The translations under genes were made by a program, and so were the position numbers. From Calditrichota bacterium (GTDB lineage: Bacteria > CLD3), in NCBI GenBank assembly GCA_008501735.1, contig QQUF01000024.1:1-60559 (forward strand): DNA of 60,559 bases. The letters are read 5' to 3'. Below, one piece after another: positions 16,931 to 24,244 of the stretch. Positions within the stretch are counted from its first letter, which is position 1; every line of letters begins with the position of its first letter. The notes under the pieces are model-generated. The model had not been told where the DNA came from. It ran no database searches and worked only from the letters and a program-made list of their open reading frames with translations.

Positions 16931-18391
16931 CTAACCAACAATTTTCCGCCAAACATTCAAAGCACTCAAAACGACCGCAGGAACTCCTTGACCAGGGAAA
17001 ACTGTGTCGCCAACTAAAAACAGGTTTTTGAAAGATGTAATTCCTGACGGCAAAGTGAGCAAGTTCTTTTTCACAGAATGAGGAATTCCGCCGACAAAGC
17101 CTTTTTCTCGATTTGTGTAAAATTCAAAAGTGTTTGGTGAACTTGCTAGAACGAACATTTTTTCAGCTTCTCTGAGTTCTTCAAAGACTTTGTCAAATTC
17201 TGTTAAAATGAAATTCGTAACGATTTCTTTTTGTTCTTGGTAATTTTCTTTTGAAAGACTTTCCCAATTTTTAACGTCTGTGTGAGTCGAAATTGTAACT
17301 GTTTGCCAACCTTCTGGAGCTTTTACAATATCGTCGGGCTGTGAGAATGAAACGAAAATTGAACCACTGTTGCAAAATGGAATTTCTTTTTCGACGTGGA
17401 TTTGGTGATAAGAAGTTGTGATTTTCCCTTTTGATTCGATTCCGAAATTCAGAGTAAAAGCTCCCCAAGCATCTTGAAATTTTTCCGATTCACTTTGGAA
17501 GTAGTTTTGAATTTGCCCTTCTGTAATTTTTGCCAAATTCCAAATTGGAATGTTTGAAACGACATTTTTGGCTTGGAAAGAATTGCCTTTTTCAGTCGTA
17601 ACTTTGAAGCCTTCTTTGTTTTGAGCTAAGTTTGTTACTTTCTCTTTGAACTTAATTTCTCCACCAAACTCTGCGAACTTTTCAGCGACTAATCTTAGAG
17701 GTTCAACCATTCCACCAAATGGATAGTAAGTTTCAGAAGGATAAGCCAAACCCATTGCAGAAGGCACAAAAGGAGCATCTTTTGAAGTATTTTGAGTCGT
17801 GATTAGAAGCTGTTCGTCAATGAATTTTCTGAAAAGCAGGTCTTTTCCTAAGCCATATTTTTCTAATAAAAATTCCATCGGCAGAAAAATACCTTGTAAT
17901 AATCCGACTTTGGGGAAATTGGAAAATTTTACAAGTCTAATTAAATCTAAAATGCTTTTGGGAGGTAGTTGTTTGTTGTTTTGAAGAAAACCCCAAACAT
18001 CGGAATCAATCTCAAAAATCTTGTTCCAAAAATCACTTTGCTTTTTACTTTCAAAAAAATTTTCTGATTCGTAAATCCATTTTTCTTTGTCTGCGTAACG
18101 AGTAAGTGTTTTTTTACCGAAATGGATTTTCATTCCGGGTTCAAGTTTTCTCATTTTCGGCTGAATTTCCAACTCATTAAAAAGAATTCCCAAAGGTTGG
18201 TTTGGTAAAACTCCACTCAATGTCGTTGCTCCGACATCGAAAACAAAATCTTTTCTTTTGAAAAACGAGGCACAACCGCCAATTACTGTGTGAGATTCAA
18301 GAATTAAAACTGAAAATCCACTTTTCGCTAAAAGTGCAGCAGCAGACATTCCTCCGTAACCTGAACCAATTATAACAAAATCATAAACCAT
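16931..18391 (-). CDS. FAD-dependent carotenoid desaturase/isomerase-family oxidoreductase (CrtI/CrtISO/RetSat-like)
   Basis: This flavoprotein of about 486 residues has the N-terminal dinucleotide motif VIIGSGYGGMSAAAL (7-21) and then ILESHTVIGGCAS. Segments typical of the phytoene-desaturase superfamily follow: FDVGATTLSG, a YPFGGMVEPLRLVAEKF segment and the C-terminal LFLVGDTVFPGQGVPAVVLS FAD-binding motif. The superfamily includes carotenoid desaturases, cis-trans isomerases and retinol saturases, which cannot be told apart here. ATG 18391 gives the usual MxYDFVIIG start, five bases after the aldo/keto reductase stop; an ATG at 18415 would overlap that gene. A CarH-type light/B12 regulator, a class that often controls carotenoid genes, lies about 4 kb away. 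Confidence 0.8.
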   Translation of the reverse strand: MVYDFVIIGSGYGGMSAAALLAKSGFSVLILESHTVIGGCASFFKRKDFVFDVGATTLSGVLPNQPLGILFNELEIQPKMRKLEPGMKIHFGKKTLTRYADKEKWIYESENFFESKKQSDFWNKIFEIDSDVWGFLQNNKQLPPKSILDLIRLVKFSNFPKVGLLQGIFLPMEFLLEKYGLGKDLLFRKFIDEQLLITTQNTSKDAPFVPSAMGLAYPSETYYPFGGMVEPLRLVAEKFAEFGGEIKFKEKVTNLAQNKEGFKVTTEKGNSFQAKNVVSNIPIWNLAKITEGQIQNYFQSESEKFQDAWGAFTLNFGIESKGKITTSYHQIHVEKEIPFCNSGSIFVSFSQPDDIVKAPEGWQTVTISTHTDVKNWESLSKENYQEQKEIVTNFILTEFDKVFEELREAEKMFVLASSPNTFEFYTNREKGFVGGIPHSVKKNLLTLPSGITSFKNLFLVGDTVFPGQGVPAVVLSALNVWRKIVG

Positions 18392-18396
18392 AAAAT

Positions 18397-19272
18397 TTAA
18401 ATTTGCCCAACCCAATTTATATCATTTTCGAGAAAAGCTTTTTGAATTTGAGCAATGATTTCTTGTGGGAGTTTACCTTTGTTGACAATTTCGATGTTTT
18501 CTTTTAAATGCTCAACGTTTGCAGTGCCTGAAATTATTGTGTCAACTTCTTCTGAAAAAGCAGCAAATCTTAAAGTAAGTTCTCGCCAATCCATTCCCAA
18601 ATCGAGATTCATTTTTTGCATTCTAAGCCAATACTGGTGACAATATTCATTTGTTGGTTCAGTAGAAAATCTCCAAGGAACATTCCCAAGAGGTCTTTTC
18701 CCGATTGTTCCCATTCCTTGTTCTTTTGCTTTTGGCAAGTATTTTGAGATTCCCCTTTGGTCAAAAACATTAACAGAAGTCTGAAGGCTTTTGAACTTTC
18801 CAGTTGAAATTGCAAACTCCAAATCTTCATTTTCGCCCGAGTAAGCTGGAATTAAAACTTTACCACTTTCGACAGCTTTTTCGAGTGCGTCGATAATTCC
18901 ATTTTGCAATGTTTCTTTTGAGCAAGAATGAAAATGAACAATGTCCAAACGGTCTGTTTTCAAAAGTTTTAAGGCGTTGTCAATTCCTGCTTCAACACAT
19001 TCGTAAGTCCAATCTTCGTAACCCGGAATGTTGTAACCGACTTTTGTTGAAAGCACAAATTCGTCTCTTCTATGAGAAATTAATTTTCCAATTCTGTCTT
19101 CCGAAGCTCCGTACATTCTTGCTGTATCAATTAAATTGATTCCGTTGTCCAAAGCAAAATTCAAAACTTCTTCGGCTTCCTTGTCAGTTCTTTTTAAATT
19201 GCCGATTTGTGCAGCTCCAAGTCCTAAAACTGAAACTTCTAAACCTGTGTTACCGAATTTTCTTTTTAGCAT
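18397..19272 (-). CDS. Aldo/keto reductase
   Basis: The protein has 291 residues and the AKR (beta/alpha)8-barrel pattern. It begins RKFGNTGLEVSVLGLG. The catalytic tetrad is visible as Asp and Tyr in LIDTARMYGASE, Lys in LSTKVGY and His in VHFHSC. A late IISGTANVEHLKENI segment is the NADPH-binding region. The D-threo-aldose 1-dehydrogenase/YajO-like branch is the closest by pattern. It is encoded between DUF1499 (three-base gap) and the FAD oxidoreductase, forming a three-gene unit bounded by palindromic repeats. The physiological carbonyl substrate is unknown. Confidence 0.88.
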   Translation of the reverse strand: MLKRKFGNTGLEVSVLGLGAAQIGNLKRTDKEAEEVLNFALDNGINLIDTARMYGASEDRIGKLISHRRDEFVLSTKVGYNIPGYEDWTYECVEAGIDNALKLLKTDRLDIVHFHSCSKETLQNGIIDALEKAVESGKVLIPAYSGENEDLEFAISTGKFKSLQTSVNVFDQRGISKYLPKAKEQGMGTIGKRPLGNVPWRFSTEPTNEYCHQYWLRMQKMNLDLGMDWRELTLRFAAFSEEVDTIISGTANVEHLKENIEIVNKGKLPQEIIAQIQKAFLENDINWVGQI

Positions 19273-19275
19273 TTT

Positions 19276-19734
19276 TTAAATTCCATTTTTAAATTTATTC
19301 TTAATTTCTTCTACTCTTTTCCGATTTGCTCCTAAATCACTTTTTCCCAAACGTGAAAAACTTTTGACGTGAATTAATTTGTTCTCAAAATCTATGTAAA
19401 ATTCCACGTCATCAATGTAGTTCATCAGAAAAGTTTGGAATTCAGCATAAATGTAGTTTTCAGTTTTTGTCAAAATTGTAGTTTTTGGGAAACTTGAAAT
19501 TACTTTTTCCAATTGTGAAATTGGATTTTCATTTTCAAATTTTATCGGCTCAATTTTATGCTCCTCATCTGTTTCTTGTGAAGAAACGCAGTTTGGGAAA
19601 TCGGGACAAGGAAAGAATTTTCCATCAACAATGCCTAATTTTTCAGGCTTGTCAGAAAATGAAGGAATCATATTTCTAAGCATACTAAATGCCAGAATTA
19701 GAAATCCAATTACAAAAATTATTTTATTTTTCAT
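19276..19734 (-). CDS. DUF1499 family protein, membrane-anchored
   Basis: This 152-residue protein has one N-terminal hydrophobic segment (signal anchor or signal peptide, about residues 4-22). The DUF1499 signature follows: CPDFPNCVSSQ near 43-53, then YIYAEFQTFLMNYIDDVEFYID and HVKSFSRLGKSDLGANRKRVEEI. The family function is unknown. It is widespread, also in plastid-bearing lineages, and often sits beside redox or membrane genes. It is the first gene of the unit DUF1499-AKR-FAD oxidoreductase, with the repeat-rich gap 19735-19886 upstream. Confidence 0.85.
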   Translation of the reverse strand: MKNKIIFVIGFLILAFSMLRNMIPSFSDKPEKLGIVDGKFFPCPDFPNCVSSQETDEEHKIEPIKFENENPISQLEKVISSFPKTTILTKTENYIYAEFQTFLMNYIDDVEFYIDFENKLIHVKSFSRLGKSDLGANRKRVEEIKNKFKNGI

Positions 19735-19794
19735 TTTTAATTTACCCTAATTGAAGATTCGAACATTTTAGGTTTTTACCAAAATTTTGTTTTT

Positions 19795-19823
19795 GAGACG
19801 CACCGCCGTGCGTCTGTCTCTAC
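19795..19823. repeat. Palindromic repeat GAGACGCAC/GTGCGTCT with GTCTCTAC tail
   Basis: AGACGCAC (19796-19803) and GTGCGTCT (19808-19815) form a hairpin with loop CGCC. The following GTCTCTAC (19816-19823) repeats the outer arm found in the 16869-16896 palindrome. Read on the minus strand it is GTAGAGAC, then a short duplication, then the GACGCAC hairpin. It shares the GTAGAGACG...CGTCTC frame with the first copy but has a different core. It lies upstream of the DUF1499 gene. Confidence 0.65.
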
Positions 19824-19847
19824 GAAGTCTATTTTTTGCTTTTCTTT

Positions 19848-19874
19848 TTTCGTGTTTTTTGTGTGTTTCGTGGG
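19848..19874. repeat. GT-rich direct-repeat tract TTTCGTG-type
   Basis: A low-complexity tract carries repeats of CGTG, TGTG and CGTGG separated by T runs (TTTCGTG at both ends of the tract). It sits next to the palindrome at 19795-19823 and before the TonB receptor stop. It looks like intergenic repeat debris. No gene is visible in 19735-19886. Confidence 0.4.
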
Positions 19875-19886
19875 CAACTTCTTTTT

Positions 19887-22217
19887 TTAAAATTCAATTG
19901 TCAAACCAATTGAAGGCAAAACTCCGAGAGTTTGTTCATCTTCAATTTCGTCAGTCCAAAAGTCGTAACGAGGCTTAGTTTTGAATTTGTTGTTGTAAAC
20001 ATTTTGAACGTCTAAGAAAAGAATAATTCCCAAGTTTGTAAAATTAAATCTTCTGTCAATTCTAATATCTAAAGAATGGTCTGTTCCAAGTCTGTCGGTT
20101 AAGTATTCTTCTGGTAAATTTTGCAATTCTCCGCCATTTTCAGAAGGCAAATAAATTGGTGTAAAAGGAGCTCCTGTATTCATTCTAAATTTTGTGCTAA
20201 ATTCCCACTTTGCATTTGGTTTGTAGCCTCCTGAAATATTGAAAATCATTCTTTGGTCGTATTCGCCTGAGTAAACTTTGCCGTTTCCTGCTGTGTACTC
20301 ACTTTTTGCAAAACTCAAGCTCATTTGTCCGTAAATTGGAATTTCCGAGAATTTCTTTTGAAGCAAAAATTCCAATCCAAACGCTTTTCCTTTGGCTTCC
20401 GAAACTAATGGGAAATAGCCAAAAGATTGAAAATCGTTGTCTCTTCCTCCATAACCTGCATCTGTGTTTGTCAGAACCAAGTAATCCGTTTCAGAAGTCG
20501 TTCCTGTTGGTAAGTCAGTGTAATTTTTGTAAAACGCTTCAACCGAAAAATTCAAATCTTTTCTCAAAAGAAAGTCAAAGCCCAAAATCGTCATATCGTT
20601 TTTCATTGCCTTGAGGTCTTTGTTAAAATCATTAATTGTCCAAACGTAAGAAGGCGACTGAAAATACTTTCCGAAACTTCCTTTAATTCTAAGTTTCTTC
20701 GAGATTTGGTAGTTTGTCGAAAATCGGTAAGAAGGGTAAAATGACTCATTCAAAAAATTGTAGAAGTCCGCTCTAACACCTAAAAGTAAATTCCAATTTT
20801 TAAATAAATTCTGCTCTGTTTCAAGGTAAATTGCAGACTTTGTTGTTTTAGTTCTTTCATCAATTTGAGAAGGAATTCCAGTTTCTGCAATCGGAATTTT
20901 CTTTCCACTTCTGTTGTAAATGGTATCGGCGAAAGTTGTTTGGTTTGAATTTGAAATGAACTTTACCGAGCTTCCGGCATAAATTCCTGTTTTCTTTTTG
21001 ATTTTGTAGTAAGAATCAATTTTGAAATTATACTCTCTTTCTTTGGCATCACTTTGGAAATATTCTTCCAAGTTTTCGTCCGACTGACTGTAATCAAAAT
21101 TATTACGGTTATGGTTTAAAGTGAAATCCAAAAATCCGTTGTGAATTAACCTTCGATAACTCAAACCACCAATCAATTGAATTTGTGAATTATCTAAAAC
21201 ACTTGCGTTAGTTACACGGTTTTCCAAGTCCGATTGGTCTTTATCTATTTCGTCAATCGCTGCTAAGCCAAGCAAAAATAATCTGTCTTTTGATGAAAAA
21301 TTATACTCACCAACAAAATTTAAATCTGTAAAAACAGGAACAAAAGGAGCTCCGATTGCTTTAAAAATCAAATCCAAGTAACTTCGTCTCGCACTAAAAA
21401 CAAAATTCCCTTTTTCCGAAACAGGACCTTCTAATTCAAAACCGTATTGCGAAGCTGAAACTGTTGCTTTTCCTCCGATTCTATCGCTTCGACCAGAACG
21501 CATTTTTAATGAAAGCACAGAAGACATTTTGTCTCCGTAACGAACTCCGAAACCGCCAGTTGAAAAATCCACGTTATCGACAAAATCCAAGTAAACGAAA
21601 CTTAAAGAACCGCTTCCACTTCCTTGATTCCCAAAATGATTGATGTTTGGAACTTCCATATTATTTATCAAATAAAGATTTTCTGTCGGACCTCCTCCAC
21701 GAACTAGTAAATCATTTCTTCCTCCAACGTTCGCAGAAGCAACTCCGGGAACATTCGTAACTGCTCTGACAACGTCTTCAAAACCGCCCGGAAGTCTTCG
21801 GATTTCTTCTCGTGAAAGTGAGGTAGAGCTCACAGGTTCTTCTGATTTTTGAGAAAAATAACCAGCAGTGATTGTTACTTCTTCGGTCAAAATATTTGAT
21901 TGATTTAGCTCTACTCTAACTTTTGTCGGACTTACCGATTTTACAACAATGTCTGTAAGAATCTGGTTTTCGTAGCCAACGTAAGAAATTTCTAATCGGT
22001 AAGTTTCGGGTTTAAGATTCGTAATTACAAATTTGCCAAATTCGTCGGTAAATGCTCCTTTTGAAGTTTCAAGTAATTTTACACTTACTCCAATAAGAGC
22101 TTCTTTTGTTTTTGAATCGTAAACTTCACCATTAATTCTCCCTTTGCCTTGAGTGAATGCAAATTGGGCAAAAATAAGTATCTGAATCAAAATTGTTAGC
22201 TTCGTAAAAAATCTCAT
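19887..22217 (-). CDS. TonB-dependent outer-membrane receptor with carboxypeptidase-like domain
   Basis: This 776-residue protein imports a substrate across the outer membrane. A signal peptide (about 22 residues, ending AFTQ) is followed by a carboxypeptidase-regulatory-like domain (about 28-105; INGEVYDSKTKEALIGVSV and GAFTDEFGKFVI). The plug domain is about 125-240 (SLSREEIRRLPGGFEDVVRA, LLVRGGGPTENLYLINNMEVPN). The long beta-barrel ends in Phe (GLTIEF). Such receptors carry siderophores, cobalamin, metals or glycans, and the substrate cannot be read. No SusD partner follows. It is divergent from the CarH-type regulator, with a shared 325-base region and a terminator-like hairpin 23 bases before its ATG, which suggests regulated expression. 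Confidence 0.93.
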   Translation of the reverse strand: MRFFTKLTILIQILIFAQFAFTQGKGRINGEVYDSKTKEALIGVSVKLLETSKGAFTDEFGKFVITNLKPETYRLEISYVGYENQILTDIVVKSVSPTKVRVELNQSNILTEEVTITAGYFSQKSEEPVSSTSLSREEIRRLPGGFEDVVRAVTNVPGVASANVGGRNDLLVRGGGPTENLYLINNMEVPNINHFGNQGSGSGSLSFVYLDFVDNVDFSTGGFGVRYGDKMSSVLSLKMRSGRSDRIGGKATVSASQYGFELEGPVSEKGNFVFSARRSYLDLIFKAIGAPFVPVFTDLNFVGEYNFSSKDRLFLLGLAAIDEIDKDQSDLENRVTNASVLDNSQIQLIGGLSYRRLIHNGFLDFTLNHNRNNFDYSQSDENLEEYFQSDAKEREYNFKIDSYYKIKKKTGIYAGSSVKFISNSNQTTFADTIYNRSGKKIPIAETGIPSQIDERTKTTKSAIYLETEQNLFKNWNLLLGVRADFYNFLNESFYPSYRFSTNYQISKKLRIKGSFGKYFQSPSYVWTINDFNKDLKAMKNDMTILGFDFLLRKDLNFSVEAFYKNYTDLPTGTTSETDYLVLTNTDAGYGGRDNDFQSFGYFPLVSEAKGKAFGLEFLLQKKFSEIPIYGQMSLSFAKSEYTAGNGKVYSGEYDQRMIFNISGGYKPNAKWEFSTKFRMNTGAPFTPIYLPSENGGELQNLPEEYLTDRLGTDHSLDIRIDRRFNFTNLGIILFLDVQNVYNNKFKTKPRYDFWTDEIEDEQTLGVLPSIGLTIEF

Positions 22218-22240
22218 TTCTTAGCCTATAAAATTAGAAA

Positions 22241-22279
22241 AAGGAGTTACAGAAAAATGAATTTAAACTGTAACTCCTT
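22241..22279 (-). terminator. Terminator-like hairpin in the leader of the TonB receptor gene
   Basis: On the minus strand AAGGAGTTACAG (22279-22268) pairs over twelve bases with CTGTAACTCCTT (22252-22241), followed by TTTCTAATTTT. The U-rich tail occurs only on this strand, so it acts toward the TonB receptor gene, whose ATG is at 22217. It could be an attenuator. A weaker rival pairing exists: CTCCT (22300-22296) with AGGAG (22278-22274). Confidence 0.6.
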
Positions 22280-22335
22280 CAATAGAAAGGTAATTAGGAG
22301 GATAACCGATTGTCGCCGCCTAAAACAACAATCGG
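22241..22335 (-). promoter_or_regulatory. Structured 5' leader of the TonB receptor gene (candidate attenuator or riboswitch)
   Basis: Two hairpins lie in the untranslated leader. The outer one pairs CCGATTGT with ACAATCGG (plus positions 22306-22313 and 22328-22335, loop of 14 bases rich in GGCGGCG on the minus strand). The inner one is the terminator-like stem at 22241-22279. A CTCCT/AGGAG pairing would exclude the inner stem. I found no match to the B12 box or another riboswitch consensus I know. Function is inference from architecture only. Confidence 0.4.
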
Positions 22336-22404
22336 AAATTTGAACGTAAAAAAGAGAGGGTTGCAGTAAAAATTTTGAATTTAATTTTTAAATTTCATCA
22401 ACTT

Positions 22405-22473
22405 GAGCGTTTTGAACGATTTGAATGTAAAACCGAAAAATTCACTTGTCAAGAAGAAACGTCCAAAACGCTC
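22405..22473. promoter_or_regulatory. Inverted repeat upstream of the carH-type gene (candidate operator)
   Basis: GAGCGTTTTG (22405-22414) is exactly mirrored by CAAAACGCTC (22464-22473). The match extends imperfectly to about 18 bases in each arm. Inside the left arm CGTTTTGAA (22408-22416) is followed at once by CGATTTGAA (22417-22425), a tandem 9-base repeat. The right arm ends seven bases before the -35 box of the carH-type promoter. MerR/CarH-type proteins bind repeated sites near promoters, so self-control is plausible but not shown. Confidence 0.5.
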
Positions 22474-22480
22474 AAAAAAA

Positions 22481-22509
22481 TTGACTTCTCCTCAAAATCA
22501 CTTTATATT
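22481..22509 (+). promoter_or_regulatory. Sigma-70-type promoter of the carH-type gene
   Basis: TTGACT (22481-22486) and TATATT (22504-22509) are separated by 17 bases, a near-consensus housekeeping promoter. Transcription would start near 22516, giving a leader of about 27 bases with the AAAAGGA ribosome-binding site before ATG 22543. Confidence 0.7.
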
Positions 22510-22542
22510 CGGCTCATCAAATTGAAACTGAAAAGGAATTTT

Positions 22543-23412
22543 ATGCAAACCGATGTGAATTATTTTAATTCAAAAGATGCTGCCAAAATGCTTGGAGTCA
22601 ATGTTTCAAGCATCAAACGCTGGACTGACGAAGGCAAACTCGAATGCATTAAAACTGCAGGTGGTCACAGGAAATTTATCTTACAACATTTAGCTTCATT
22701 CTTAGAAAATCACAAAAAAGACAACTCAAGGGTTAATCTTTTTCCTCTTGAAAATGAAACGGATTTACTAATTAGTCATTACATTTTAAAAGGAAATTTT
22801 GAATATTTACAAAATTTTGTTCTAGAAAAAGCGTTTGAATGCAAACGTGAAAAAGTACAACAAGTCCTAAATGGTCTTTACTTAGGGCAATATCCTTTAC
22901 ACGAAATTTATGACAATTTACTTACTCCGATTTTCTATAAAATTGGAAATTTGTGGGAGGAAGGTAAAATCAGCGTCATTCAAGAGCATTTTGCTTCTCA
23001 AACAATTTCTGACTGTTTAATCAGACTTCAAGGAATAATTAAAATCCCAAATGAGAAAATTGGCAAAGCTATGTGTTTGAATTTTGCTACCGATTTACAC
23101 GACATTGTTTTGAAAATGGTTGACCATATTTTGGAAGTCAGAGGTTTTAATGTTCTTTACGCTGGTTCAAACACTCCACTTTTTGAGATTGAAAAAATCT
23201 TTGAAAATTTCAACCCCGATAGAGTTTACATTTCAAGTACGATTGTTTTAGACGAAGAAATGATTCAAAAAGAATTCGATAAATTGTGTAAAATTTGTGC
23301 TGATTTTGGCTCTGAAATCTACATTGGTGGAATGGGTTTTAATATTTTGAAATACGATGAATCCATTATTAAAAAAAAATTAGAAACCTTTGAAGAAACT
23401 TTTACTTTCTAA
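22543..23412 (+). CDS. CarH/LitR-type MerR regulator with B12-binding domain (photoreceptor-like)
   Basis: This 289-residue protein has three parts. A MerR helix-turn-helix (about 6-55) contains SKDAAKMLGVNVSSIKRWTDEGKL and the GGHRKF wing. A helical cap domain (about 70-165) carries the Wx9EH motif exactly: Trp138, Glu148, His149. A Rossmann-type B12-binding domain (about 175-289) has Asp184-x-His186 (DLHDIV), where the usual DxHxxG ends in Val and His186 would be the lower cobalt ligand. This is the layout of CarH, which binds adenosylcobalamin, represses DNA as a tetramer in the dark and releases it in light. ATG 22543 has a good ribosome-binding site. The frame is open upstream, but the promoter lies inside it, so a longer start is unlikely. 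Confidence 0.85.
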   Translation: MQTDVNYFNSKDAAKMLGVNVSSIKRWTDEGKLECIKTAGGHRKFILQHLASFLENHKKDNSRVNLFPLENETDLLISHYILKGNFEYLQNFVLEKAFECKREKVQQVLNGLYLGQYPLHEIYDNLLTPIFYKIGNLWEEGKISVIQEHFASQTISDCLIRLQGIIKIPNEKIGKAMCLNFATDLHDIVLKMVDHILEVRGFNVLYAGSNTPLFEIEKIFENFNPDRVYISSTIVLDEEMIQKEFDKLCKICADFGSEIYIGGMGFNILKYDESIIKKKLETFEETFTF

Positions 23413-24244
23413 AGATTCCGTAGTAGTGTTTTGGTAATTCAGAAACAAAAGTTGCTTTTAAATTTTGCTTAAAAAGTTGAGGATACTTTTCAAATTCCAA
23501 ACCAATTTTCTCAAATCGAATTTTATCCTCAACATCGAAAAAACCTTTTGTCGGATTTAAAAAAATCTCAAAAACCCACTCTCTTCGGTAATTTTCTTTA
23601 AACCTTTCAATTTCATTAATTTTTGAATTAGCATTCTTGAAAACAGAAATTCCGCTTACAAAAACTTTACCTTTTTCACTTAATAAGTTGGTTGCCGTTT
23701 CAAACATTGAAAATGGATTTGGTGAAAATTGGAGACAACGATTAAAAATTATCAAATCGAACTTTTCTTCAAACAAATCTAAATCCATTAAATTCATTTG
23801 AATCGAAGTCCAATCGTTAGAATAAAATTTCTTTGCTTTAAGTCCGTCAAATTCATTCAAAAAATAATCCACTGCTGTTACAGAATGTTTTTTTTCTGCC
23901 AAGAAATTTGAAAGCCAACCATTCCAAGCTCCTATTTCCAAAATTTTGAGATTTTCATTTGGCAAGAATTTTTCAAGAACTTCCAAATCAAAGCACCTAA
24001 CTTTCCACTCAATTTCACTTTGCAAAACGAAAGGTAACTTTTGAAAAAGGTTTGAAATTGAGACTACTCTATTTTCTTTAAATCTAATTTTCTCAAGTGT
24101 TTTTAAAAATGAATTTAGTTTACTTGAAAAATTATTTTCAAGCAAAATCAAAACATCTTCGTCAAAGAAAAACTTATGCCCATTTTGACAGAATAGTTTT
24201 TCAAAATCAATTTTGGTTCGGCACTCAGGACAAAGTAATTTCAT
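23402..24244 (-). CDS. Class I SAM-dependent methyltransferase with N-terminal zinc ribbon
   Basis: The 280-residue protein begins with a Cys cluster (LLCPECRTKIDF then LFCQNGHKF), a Trm112-like zinc-ribbon start. A methyltransferase type-11 core follows, with motif I LKILEIGAWNGWLSNFL (about 99-115), the acidic loop TAVDYF and the FDLIIFNRCLQF segment. Such fused proteins often modify glycans or small molecules in cell-surface clusters. The gene overlaps the flippase upstream by 20 bases, so the two are translationally coupled. Its stop overlaps that of the convergent carH-type gene by 11 bases. The substrate is unknown. Confidence 0.75.
   Translation of the reverse strand: MKLLCPECRTKIDFEKLFCQNGHKFFFDEDVLILLENNFSSKLNSFLKTLEKIRFKENRVVSISNLFQKLPFVLQSEIEWKVRCFDLEVLEKFLPNENLKILEIGAWNGWLSNFLAEKKHSVTAVDYFLNEFDGLKAKKFYSNDWTSIQMNLMDLDLFEEKFDLIIFNRCLQFSPNPFSMFETATNLLSEKGKVFVSGISVFKNANSKINEIERFKENYRREWVFEIFLNPTKGFFDVEDKIRFEKIGLEFEKYPQLFKQNLKATFVSELPKHYYGIFRK

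Noticed and set aside
19848-19874. Small gene or RNA in the GT-rich tract
   Set aside because: Low-complexity sequence with no start, no ribosome-binding site and no stable fold.
22218-22400. Cobalamin riboswitch before the TonB receptor
   Set aside because: No B12-box-like sequence was seen; the hairpins do not match the known consensus by eye.
22375-22542. N-terminal extension of the CarH-type protein
   Set aside because: The frame is open, but it covers the promoter and inverted repeat, and the MerR domain starts right after ATG 22543.
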